Source: CAYZXU01 sp964482535 (lineage in GTDB: Bacteria; Desulfobacterota; Desulfobacteria; Desulfobacterales; BuS5). Taken from it: a stretch of DNA of 15,776 nt. Of this stretch, positions 6,066-11,571 are shown one piece after another (the stretch's first letter is position 1; each line of letters begins with the position of its first letter). Location: positions 1 to 15,776 of the forward strand of contig CAYZXU010000055.1 in NCBI GenBank assembly GCA_964482535.1, given 5' to 3'. A program made the position numbers and the translations under genes. A model generated the notes under the pieces. It had not been told where the DNA came from. It saw only the letters and a program-made list of their open reading frames with translations, and searched no databases.

Positions 6066-7065
6066 GCACACACCTCCAATAGAAAGTTATTGGATGGTTT
6101 ACATCGCAGTTCCATATACACAGTCCCCAACTCTTCATAGTCTCGCAACTTGGAGCTATGTACCTTTCACCCTTTCCCCTCATTCCAGCTATGTGCTCAA
6201 CTTGGTATCTAGTCTTCCCCTCATCGAAGTCTGGAGCGTTTCTGAACACTTCTACAACCTTATCAACATCGTAACCCAAGTTTATCAGAAAGGATGCTAT
6301 TGCAAACCTTCCAGTATGTGGAACGTTCTTTCCCGAATTCAAATCTGCTAAGATCTTTTTCATGCACTCTGGAAAACACTTGAAATTTATGGGTATATTT
6401 TCAAGCTTGATCTCTCTCTTAATACCAAAATCGACATCAACCTTGATCGGAACCTTTTCCATGAGTCTGTCCTTTATGAATTCCTCAAGCAACCTGACAA
6501 ATTCATCTCTCGTTAGTTGAACAAAACCACTAACAACTTTTCTGTTTACAAGTTTCCAGTCATCGGACTTAATTTTTACAGCACATTTCAAGTAATCTCT
6601 AAAATCTACGGAAAATCCATCGAACCTCACTCCAAAATCCTTCGCAACGACAAATATAAAATCGTCGCATTCCTTCTTCAACATCTCCCTAAAAGTTCTT
6701 GCCATCCTCACTGCAAACTTCCATCTCAAAACGTCGTCTAAGTTTGATACTACAACCATACACCTCTTCCAATTTAGGACAGCATCCTTGGCTAGCTTTT
6801 GTAATCTCAAGTACTCTACACTTTGAATGGGATAATCACAGCTATCAAAACCACTACACTCCTCTTTCTCGACACAATTTAAGCATAGAAACTCTAGGGG
6901 TTCTGTATCAACCTCTATTTTACCATCCAAGATTTTCTTGACCTTCTCAGCAGCATCACTCAAGTTAGATAGAATTTCATTCTTATCGAATTTGAAAATC
7001 TCAGCATAACTTAAAAAAGGGTATCTAACGAGAAAAGGTAAGATTGGTAAGAATGGTCTCTTCAT
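6016..7065 (-). CDS. priL: DNA primase large subunit PriL
   Basis: The large, iron-sulfur regulatory subunit of archaeal primase, partner of PriS in primer synthesis. The C-terminal domain carries the expected four cluster cysteines: C234 (KCFPEC), C307 (APSCETM), C316 and C320 (WGLCIWNC), followed by HPITFY. Between them HTGRFAIASFLINLGYD and TRYQVEHIAG match the family. The 349-residue length is normal. Two oddities are an additional CxxC-x5-C-x5-C group at residues 61-76 (CLNCVEKEECSGFDSC) and a Gly/Lys-rich tail of about 20 residues encoded over the start of the DUF371 gene. The start ATG 7065 overlaps the PCNA stop (ATGA), so translation is coupled. No PriS gene is in the window. Confidence 0.93.
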   Translation of the reverse strand: MKRPFLPILPFLVRYPFLSYAEIFKFDKNEILSNLSDAAEKVKKILDGKIEVDTEPLEFLCLNCVEKEECSGFDSCDYPIQSVEYLRLQKLAKDAVLNWKRCMVVVSNLDDVLRWKFAVRMARTFREMLKKECDDFIFVVAKDFGVRFDGFSVDFRDYLKCAVKIKSDDWKLVNRKVVSGFVQLTRDEFVRLLEEFIKDRLMEKVPIKVDVDFGIKREIKLENIPINFKCFPECMKKILADLNSGKNVPHTGRFAIASFLINLGYDVDKVVEVFRNAPDFDEGKTRYQVEHIAGMRGKGERYIAPSCETMKSWGLCIWNCDVNHPITFYWRCVRGGGSGKGTSKRKGNS

Positions 7066-7799
7066 TCTGCCTCTATACGTGGTGCAAGAATATATTCTAC
7101 CTTCAACTTTCCATCTGCAACATCAAACACAAGTCTAACTGGATAGTCATCACCTAAGTAAATTGTTAGTATATCTCCACTTCCAGCTATCTTGACAAAC
7201 TCCTTGAGATACTCAACGCTGAACATCGATCTTGCCTTTTCCTTGTTAAACTCTATGAGCTCCATTTCACCCATGTGAAAAACTATACGGTCTATGTCTC
7301 CCTTAGCTTCAATGTAGAATCCGTCTTCATCACTCCTAAACACGACGTGGTCAGCAATCTTATCTGCAGCCTGAATAGCCTTCTTAAATTCCCCCGCATC
7401 GAGCACGACCTTTGCAGGTAGTTCAAGTTCGGGGATCTTTGGCTCTTTTCTTATAGCCGATGGATCTATAAGTGAGACACTATACTCCACACTTCCAAAC
7501 TTAACCTTCAAGATACTTTCATCTTCAACCTTAAGCTCAACAAGTTCCTTTTTCTTAACGGTCTTGAGTATGTCATTCACTCTGTTTACGTCAACTCCAA
7601 TCGTTTTCTCTTCATCGATCGTGTAAACATCAAAAGAGTCCCTTGGAATATCTACAATTACCATTGCAACATTTGCAGGATCTACTGCTCTTGAGTGTAA
7701 GCCTTCCTCCTTGAAGTGGAATCTCGCTTCACTAACGAGTGTGACGATTGCTTTAATCGCAGTCTTAATAACCTCACCATTCACTATAGCATTGATCAT
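7062..7799 (-). CDS. pcn: DNA polymerase sliding clamp PCNA
   Basis: A 245-residue PCNA that forms the homotrimeric clamp tethering polymerase, Fen1, ligase and RFC partners. Recognisable parts are the N-terminal strand and helix (NAIVNGEVIKTAIKAIVTLV), FKEEGLHSRAVDPANVAMV, the linker SLIDPSAIRKEPKIPELELP (interdomain connecting loop), the second-domain GEFKKAIQAADKIADHVVF, and the C-terminal YPVRLVFDVADGKLKVEYIL followed by APRI, the usual tail contacting partners. Length and start are standard. TATA element GATTTAAATGA (7831-7821, minus) is centred about 26 bp upstream of ATG 7799, so the message is probably leaderless. It heads an operon with priL and the DUF371 gene. Confidence 0.97.
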   Translation of the reverse strand: MINAIVNGEVIKTAIKAIVTLVSEARFHFKEEGLHSRAVDPANVAMVIVDIPRDSFDVYTIDEEKTIGVDVNRVNDILKTVKKKELVELKVEDESILKVKFGSVEYSVSLIDPSAIRKEPKIPELELPAKVVLDAGEFKKAIQAADKIADHVVFRSDEDGFYIEAKGDIDRIVFHMGEMELIEFNKEKARSMFSVEYLKEFVKIAGSGDILTIYLGDDYPVRLVFDVADGKLKVEYILAPRIEAE

Positions 7800-7820
7800 G
7801 TTGCAAATTTGATTAATCTA

Positions 7821-7831
7821 TCATTTAAATC
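7821..7831 (-). promoter_or_regulatory. TATA box of the PCNA-PriL-DUF371 operon
   Basis: GATTTAAATGA on the minus strand is centred near 7826, about 26 bp upstream of ATG 7799. No ribosome site precedes the ATG, consistent with a leaderless transcript. It lies between the PCNA start and the end of the winged-helix gene. Confidence 0.55.
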
Positions 7832-7835
7832 TTTC

Positions 7836-8030
7836 TTAAATCCACCATATCCATATCCCGTTTGCGGCCTCTATCTTTCTACCTTTTATCTTTCCCTCGA
7901 TTGCGAGCTTTTGAAGCCTTCTTAAGACTATCCTCCTATCAACACCCATTTTCTCTGCAATTTCCGATGTTACGAGGGGCACACCCTCACTCCTTAAAAT
8001 TTCTAAGATCTTCGATTCGAGGTTTTCCAT
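7836..8030 (-). CDS. Small winged-helix DNA-binding protein
   Basis: From ATG 8030 the product has 64 residues: MENLESKILEILRSEGVPLV, TSEIAEKMGVDRRIVLRRLQ, KLAIEGKIKGRKIEAANGIW and a C-terminal IWWI. This is a compact helix-turn-helix with a winged C-terminal hairpin, as in small MarR/Lrp-like or replication-associated winged-helix proteins. The frame extends to an upstream ATG at 8093, but those 21 residues (LSKGFYFIFFQL) do not fit the fold and include the promoter, so 8030 is chosen. A TATA-like stretch TTTTTATTTTATA (8060-8048) is about 26 bp upstream, so it is probably leaderless. It sits directly upstream of PCNA in the same orientation but with its own promoter. Target genes are unknown. 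Confidence 0.8.
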   Translation of the reverse strand: MENLESKILEILRSEGVPLVTSEIAEKMGVDRRIVLRRLQKLAIEGKIKGRKIEAANGIWIWWI

Positions 8031-8047
8031 GGGTGTTAGTTGAAAAA

Positions 8048-8060
8048 ATATAAAATAAAA
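8048..8060 (-). promoter_or_regulatory. TATA box for the winged-helix gene
   Basis: TTTTTATTTTATA on the minus strand is centred near 8054-8056, about 25 bp upstream of ATG 8030. This is the main reason for preferring that start over 8093. Confidence 0.5.
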
Positions 8061-8099
8061 ACCTTTCGATAACGTTATTGAAAGTGCTTTCAATGTTCC

Positions 8100-8939
8100 T
8101 CAAAGTGTTAGGATGAACGTCAGGAGGAGTAGAGAGCTTATGGTTGCGTTCACCTTGAAGAAGGCCGTTTCTATTTTACCCCTTCTGACAGCAAGGTGCT
8201 CGTAGATAAGCAGAATACCTATTATCGTTGCTCCAATTAACGCTTTAATATTCCACATTGTCATTGAGATTGAAACGAGAACAAAAAATATTAGATGGTT
8301 TACAGCGGATGTTGTCAAAGCGAAGTTTATACCGAAACACGCTCCAATCGAATGAAGTCCGTACTTTCTATCAAATTCAACATCCTGCAAGGCGTAGATG
8401 ATGTCAAAACCAGCAACCCAAAATATTACAGCTAAGCTTAAGGTTAGTATTATCAAATCGAATTTTACCGAATCTGTAATTGCAATCCATCCACCTAAAG
8501 GTGCTAAAGCTAAGTTTAATCCCAAGACGTAATGGCAGAGACATGTGAACCTCTTGAGGTATGGATAAATGTAGGATACGATTAGAGGAATTGGGGAGAG
8601 GAGGAAAGCTGTCCTATTTATCAGGTAGGCTGAAAGTTCGTAGACTATTAAAGCAATCACAAGTATTGCGTAAGCTTCCCTTAAGCTAATCCTTCCCGAA
8701 GGTAGATGCCTGTTTGCCGTTCTTGGATTTAGAGCATCAATTTCTCTGTCTATTATCCTGTTTAAGGCCATGGCAACAGTTCTCATTCCTGTGAATGCTA
8801 GGGCAATCAGAATGAACAGTTTAAAGCCAAACCAACCCTTTTCAGCTATGAGAGCTCCAAGATATGCGAAGGGTAGGGCGAATAACGTGTGTTCAATCTT
8901 CACAAATTCTGCATAGTCTTTAATCTTCATTTTAGACAC
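8100..8939 (-). CDS. ubiA: UbiA-family prenyltransferase (MqnP/UbiA-like)
   Basis: A 279-residue integral membrane prenyltransferase. Both Mg-diphosphate motifs are present: N60-R-I-I-D64-R-E-I-D68 (NxxxDxxxD) and D186-V-E-F-D190 within IYALQDVEFDRKYGLHSIG. Eight or nine hydrophobic segments span the rest, and the late AFFKVNATISSLLL is typical of the UbiA/MqnP branch. It likely transfers a polyprenyl chain to an aromatic quinone precursor. The LQDVEFDRKYGLHSI form resembles MqnP of the futalosine menaquinone pathway, but 4-hydroxybenzoate-type activity cannot be excluded from sequence. The start overlaps the end of the HAD phosphatase gene by 13 bases, so the two are co-translated. Confidence 0.88.
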   Translation of the reverse strand: MSKMKIKDYAEFVKIEHTLFALPFAYLGALIAEKGWFGFKLFILIALAFTGMRTVAMALNRIIDREIDALNPRTANRHLPSGRISLREAYAILVIALIVYELSAYLINRTAFLLSPIPLIVSYIYPYLKRFTCLCHYVLGLNLALAPLGGWIAITDSVKFDLIILTLSLAVIFWVAGFDIIYALQDVEFDRKYGLHSIGACFGINFALTTSAVNHLIFFVLVSISMTMWNIKALIGATIIGILLIYEHLAVRRGKIETAFFKVNATISSLLLLTFILTL

Positions 8940-9502
8940 CTTAAGAGATCTCTTAAGCTTCTAAATATGAAATCAGCATAGCTTGCATACTCCATCATCC
9001 TCGTGTTGTAACCATTCAAAAGTAATGCCGTTTTTATTCCCGCCCTTTTCCCAGCTAGTAAATCAAAATAGTGATCTCCGACTATTAAGCATTCACACTC
9101 ATCAAAGCCAAAGTAACTCATGACTCTGATTATGTGATAAGGAGAGGGTTTATAGTTTCCCATCTCTCTCGTCACGATGTAATCAAAATCGATTTTAAAC
9201 CTCCTACATATTATCTTAACCGAATCCAAGCAGTTCCTTGTTATTAAGACTCTTTTAACTTTGAACTCTTTGAGTTTCTCAAGGACATCTTTTGCATGTG
9301 GCATCAGTTTCGCCTTCTTTGCATGATCTATCTCAAAATCTATTAAAATTTTCAACTTTTCTTGGTCATCTTGAATTTTTTCAAGAACAGGACCTTCAAT
9401 ACACACTATCCTCTTAATCCTTTCAAAATCGATCGGCTCTATGAGAGTTCCATCTAAATCAAAAAAAACGAGCTTAGGAAACGTAACTCTCGTCATCATC
9501 AA
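8927..9502 (-). CDS. HAD-superfamily hydrolase (phosphoglycolate phosphatase-like)
   Basis: A 191-residue HAD phosphatase. Motif I is VFFDLDGTLIEP (nucleophile D15, acid D17). The small cap is helical (ERIKRIVCIEGPVLEKIQDD). Motif II is RVLITRN, the motif III lysine lies in GNYKPSPYHI, and motif IV is CLIVGDHYFDLLAGKRAGIK. This architecture fits phosphoglycolate-phosphatase-like enzymes; the substrate is not predictable. Three consecutive ATGs (9502, 9499, 9496) overlap the end of the upstream acidic-protein gene, and no alternative start precedes motif I, so the overlap is real. It sits between the acidic protein and the UbiA-type enzyme in one operon, where it might dephosphorylate a pathway intermediate, but that is speculative. 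Confidence 0.88.
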   Translation of the reverse strand: MMMTRVTFPKLVFFDLDGTLIEPIDFERIKRIVCIEGPVLEKIQDDQEKLKILIDFEIDHAKKAKLMPHAKDVLEKLKEFKVKRVLITRNCLDSVKIICRRFKIDFDYIVTREMGNYKPSPYHIIRVMSYFGFDECECLIVGDHYFDLLAGKRAGIKTALLLNGYNTRMMEYASYADFIFRSLRDLLRCLK

Positions 9503-9743
9503 AGCCGTAAGCTATATCTTGAAGCATCTTTGTAGCTAAGCCCAGTAAAAGCTTGTCATCTTCCACAAGTTCTCTTATGATCATCAAGGCTGTAGCTTCT
9601 CTAAGTTCGTGACTCTTCAAATCGTCAAGGAGCTTGAAGAGCTTGTTTGAAAGCTTGTATATTTCAGCAAGCTTAACCTCATCTTCTTCATCAATTTCTT
9701 CCTCATCTTCTTCCAGAAACACGACCTCATCGAACTCTTCCAT
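9474..9743 (-). CDS. Acidic conserved-looking protein of unknown function
   Basis: An 89-residue protein with a strongly acidic N-terminus (EEFDEVVFLEEDEEEIDEED) and a helical remainder (EIYKLSNKLFKLLDDLKSHE, then LREATALMIIRELVEDDKLL). It ends in an acidic tail, DDDESYVS. No domain is recognised. It heads the operon with the HAD phosphatase and the UbiA-type prenyltransferase, overlapping the former by 29 bases. A TATA-like GGTTTAATAG (9776-9767, minus) lies about 27 bp upstream of ATG 9743, indicating a short or absent leader. The acidic helical build suggests a protein-interaction or chaperone-like role, but there is no direct evidence. Confidence 0.75.
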   Translation of the reverse strand: MEEFDEVVFLEEDEEEIDEEDEVKLAEIYKLSNKLFKLLDDLKSHELREATALMIIRELVEDDKLLLGLATKMLQDIAYGFDDDESYVS

Positions 9744-9766
9744 AGACTCAGCAGAGGCTTAACAAT

Positions 9767-9776
9767 CTATTAAACC
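9767..9776 (-). promoter_or_regulatory. TATA box of the acidic-HAD-UbiA operon
   Basis: GGTTTAATAG on the minus strand is centred about 26 bp upstream of 9745, nearly coincident with ATG 9743. It is arranged back to back with the tRNA promoter. Confidence 0.45.
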
Positions 9777-9793
9777 TTTTGGTATCGAAAGAG

Positions 9794-9803
9794 TTTTAAT
9801 AAG
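9794..9803 (+). promoter_or_regulatory. TATA box for tRNA-Thr
   Basis: TTTTAATAAG-like sequence is centred about 26 bp upstream of the mature tRNA 5' end at 9824. The promoter is on the host side of the insertion, so integration at the 3' side leaves tRNA expression intact. Confidence 0.5.
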
Positions 9804-9823
9804 AGTGTCTTCAATGATATCTA

Positions 9824-9896
9824 GCCACGGTAGCTCAGCTGGTAGAGCGTTGCCTTGGTAAGGCAAAGGTCCCGGGTTCAAATCCCGGCCGTGGCT
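9824..9896 (+). tRNA. tRNA-Thr (anticodon GGT); integration site
   Basis: A full cloverleaf can be folded by eye. The acceptor GCCACGG pairs with CCGTGGC (9889-9895), with discriminator T at 9896. The D stem is GCTC/GAGC with an AGCTGGTA loop. The anticodon stem TTGCC/GGCAA has loop TTGGTAA and anticodon GGT at 9857-9859. The variable loop is AGGTC, and the T stem CCGGG/CCCGG has loop TTCAAAT. CCA is not encoded and there is no intron. An integrase N-terminal reading frame crosses it antisense, marking it as the attachment site of the element to the right. Confidence 0.97.
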
Positions 9897-10206
9897 CTGA
9901 TTGAATCTATTTATCAATTCTCTCACTCTCTCTTCTAAAATGGAGCTAATATCAATTTCTAATGCCTTAGCTTTCTCAAGAAGATTTTTATCAACTTTAA
10001 CAAATTCTATGGAGTTGTCTAACCAGTTGGACAACTTATCTTCTGATTCTTCATCTATTGAAATTAAGAATTTATTTTTATCAATTTCATAAATCCTAGC
10101 TTTTTTTCCAATTATCATTTCTTTGTATTCGAGGAACATCTAATTATTGGATATTCAAATCCTTCTTTAGCTTTCTTTTTACCAATAATTGATTTACCGA
10201 CTAATT

Positions 10207-10380
10207 TCATTTAATCACCTCCCTATAGATTTTAAAATAAGTTTCAAAATCTCCAGCTTCATAAAATCTCTTAACATGTTTACAATTGAGAATATTCTTA
10301 ATACGATTTTCTCTACACTCTTTATTAGCCAATAAACAAGTTCCAGTGCCTAATCTAAAACAATCTTCAACTTTAATCAT
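10207..10380 (-). CDS. 57-residue protein with four cysteines, upstream of intN
   Basis: ATG 10380 to TGA 10207-10209. The product reads MIKVEDCFRLGTGTCLLANK, ECRENRIKNILNCKHVKRFY, EAGDFETYFKIYREVIK. Four cysteines are arranged C-x7-C-x7-C-x10-C followed by KHVKRFY, suggesting a small zinc-binding module. Both ends overlap neighbours: the start codon overlaps the TGA of gene D (ATGA), and the stop overlaps the integrase ATG, whose ribosome site GGGAGGTGAT is coded within its last residues. This ATGA coupling on both sides is the strongest evidence that it is a real gene. It is the only intact member of the minus operon. Function is unknown; a role in regulating excision or replication is a guess. 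Confidence 0.6.
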   Translation of the reverse strand: MIKVEDCFRLGTGTCLLANKECRENRIKNILNCKHVKRFYEAGDFETYFKIYREVIK

Positions 10381-10625
10381 TTAGTCTTAACATCTCTTTC
10401 AACATACTTCTCAAAGAATTGCTCATAATTTTTTCCTCTTCTCTATCTTATCCAAACTGATAATTCGGAATCGTTAATTCCAGCTTCTAAACATAATTCC
10501 CTTTGCTTTTTAAGTTCAGGATAGAATTTGACTAAGATTAAAACTAATTTCTCGAAGTTTGTAAGCTTGAAATCCTTAAAGATGTCTTTAATCCTCTTGT
10601 CAGCTAATGGTAATTTTTGTTCCAT
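10377..10625 (-). pseudogene. Gene D: element-encoded small protein with in-frame TAG
   Basis: From ATG 10625 the frame reads MEQKLPLADKRIKDIFKDFK, LTNFEKLVLILVKFYPELKK, QRELCLEAGINDSELSVWIR, then TAG (10443-10445). It continues in the same frame as RRGKNYEQFFEKYVERDVKTK to TGA 10377-10379, which overlaps the ATG of the next gene. The continuation and the ATGA overlap show that the natural end is 10377, so the TAG is a nonsense mutation (probably Lys or Gln). The repaired protein has about 82 residues, helical, with a possible helix-turn-helix in EAGINDSELSVWIR. A TATA-like stretch at 10642-10655 lies about 25 bp upstream of ATG 10625. The frame also extends to an ATG at 10682, which would include the promoter. 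Confidence 0.65.
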
Positions 10626-10641
10626 AGTGTCTATTAATGAC

Positions 10642-10655
10642 TTTAAATATAAAAT
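10642..10655 (-). promoter_or_regulatory. TATA box of the gene D-intN operon
   Basis: TTTTATATTTAAAG on the minus strand is centred near 10649, about 25 bp upstream of ATG 10625, implying a leaderless start for gene D. Confidence 0.5.
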
Positions 10656-10673
10656 TTTTGTTAATTTAACATT

Positions 10674-10692
10674 ATTTAGCAATTTGCTAAAT
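10674..10692. repeat. Perfect 19-bp palindrome in the divergent control region
   Basis: ATTTAGCAA-T-TTGCTAAAT: nine-base arms around a single central T. It lies between the TATA box of the minus operon and the plus operon. A second copy of one half, AATTTGCTAAATT, recurs at 10740-10752. It is a good candidate for a dimeric repressor operator or replication-initiator site of the element. Confidence 0.7.
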
Positions 10693-10856
10693 TTTTAACA
10701 GATTACAAATTTAAACTATTTTTTAGCACTATATCAAATAATTTGCTAAATTCTTGTTTTTCGTAAATGAACGACTAAAAATTGAGCAATCGGAAATTAG
10801 AATTATAATAAGGATTTTTAAGCGAAAAGAAGACATTTATCACGGCTCACAGAACT
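10693..10856. other. AT-rich divergent intergenic region of the element
   Basis: No coding frame is supported here. It holds the repeated half-site AATTTGCTAAATT (10740-10752) and several A/T runs. A TTATAATAAGG stretch at 10803-10813 could be the TATA element of the plus operon. Together with the palindrome at 10674-10692 this is the only obvious candidate for an origin or control region in the element. Confidence 0.5.
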
Positions 10857-11012
10857 TTGGAGCTGGAGATAAAAACATACATAAGACTTCCCAAGGGTAG
10901 CTACGAAATTGTAGAGAGACTTGCAAGGGAAAAGGGACTACCAGTAAGCCAATTTTCGAGAATGTTGGTTTTGGAAAAGTTAAAAGAGATGGAGAGAGGT
11001 GATAACAGTTGA
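10857..11012 (+). CDS. Small ribbon-helix-helix protein, TTG start
   Basis: A 51-residue frame ending TGA 11010-11012. It reads ELEIKTYIRLPKGSYEIVER, LAREKGLPVSQFSRMLVLEK, LKEMERGDNS. The beta strand (IKTYIRLPKG) followed by two helices separated by GLPVS is the classic CopG/RHH layout, with FSRMLVLEKLKEM as the second helix. There is no ATG in frame downstream of the stop at 10809, so TTG 10857 is the only reasonable initiator. It is the first gene of the plus operon: its TGA overlaps the TTG of the next gene, whose ribosome site GAGGTGAT is coded by its last codons. Likely role: repressor or copy-control protein acting at the palindromic region just upstream, by analogy with archaeal plasmids and viruses. 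Confidence 0.65.
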   Translation: MELEIKTYIRLPKGSYEIVERLAREKGLPVSQFSRMLVLEKLKEMERGDNS

Positions 11013-11571
11013 ACTGGTGGGAAAGAGTTCAAGATGAAGAAGTTGTTAGAGAATTTTTACAAAAGACAATAGGGCTGGAACAAGCTAAAAATCTTAAGAG
11101 AACCAAGAATTCGAAGAAACAAATTCGGACAAGAAGTTCTAAGGTTAAGCACAGATAAAGGATACTTTGATAACTCTTTCAGCTCTCCATTAGCAATAGC
11201 TCTGAGGAAAGCTGGAGAGCAGTTAAATTATCAAATAGCTGGATGCATACTGGAGTTTGAATTTGACAAAAAGAACAAAACATACGGAGAAATAACAGTC
11301 AGCAAGGATGGAGAAATACTGTATAAAAGAAGCTTTCAGAGAATCGAGAGAGCTAATAACGATGTGGAAGCTTGTGTTAGAGCTTTAAGAGAAGTCTGTG
11401 AGAATAATTCAGTTTACACACTTGAAGCTTTAAGGAAATTGTTAGCAACTAAAGGCTACAATTTCAACAATGACATAATTTTTCATGCCATGAAGAGGTT
11501 GCAGGAAGAGGAAGTATTCAGAGAGATCGATCAAAACACTTACTGGTTTAAGAAGGATGGTGGAGACTTAA
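11009..11571 (+). pseudogene. Gene B: element protein with C-terminal winged helix, frameshifted
   Basis: TTG 11009, six bases after GAGGTGAT (10995-11002) and overlapping the RHH stop, opens NWWERVQDEEVVREFLQKTI, GLEQAK. One extra A in the A5 run at 11087-11091 shifts the frame; the original then reads ILREPRIRRNKFGQEVLRLS, TDKGYFDNSFSSPLAIALRK and AGEQLNYQIAGCILEFEF. The C-terminal part is a winged helix: ENNSVYTLEALRKLLATKGY, DIIFHAMKRLQEEEVFREID, QNTYWFKKDGG. Removing the A at 11566 places a TAA stop at 11569-11571, just past DGGA, overlapping the next gene's start. As it stands the frame runs to 11645. The repaired length is about 186 residues. I recognise no family for the N-terminal half. 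Confidence 0.7.

Larger units (their letters stand above)
9759..10210 (-). pseudogene. SSV-type integrase N-terminal fragment (intN) crossing tRNA-Thr, frameshifted
   Basis: ATG 10210 behind a perfect GGGAGGTGATTAA opens MKLVGKSIIGKKKAKEGFEY, PIIR. A frameshift near 10137-10146 leads to EYKEMIIGKKARIYEIDKNK, FLISIDEESEDKL, then VDKNLLEKAKALEIDISSIL and EERVRELINRFNQS. From 9896 downward the frame is the antisense of the tRNA (GRDLNPGPLPYQG), as in SSV-type tyrosine recombinases, whose attP lies inside int. It runs into host DNA and stops at 9759. The catalytic domain (intC) is absent, as expected after integration. The N-terminal segment RLPREYKEMIIGKKARIY-like looks like a small beta-hairpin (AbrB-like) domain. 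The frameshift means that excision would not restore a functional integrase without repair. Confidence 0.82.

Noticed and set aside
9824..9896. The minus-strand peptide GRDLNPGPLPYQG as a genuine host protein C-terminus.
   Set aside because: It is exactly the antisense of the tRNA-Thr. It is meaningful only as part of the integrase attachment region, and the frame past 9824 is host DNA.
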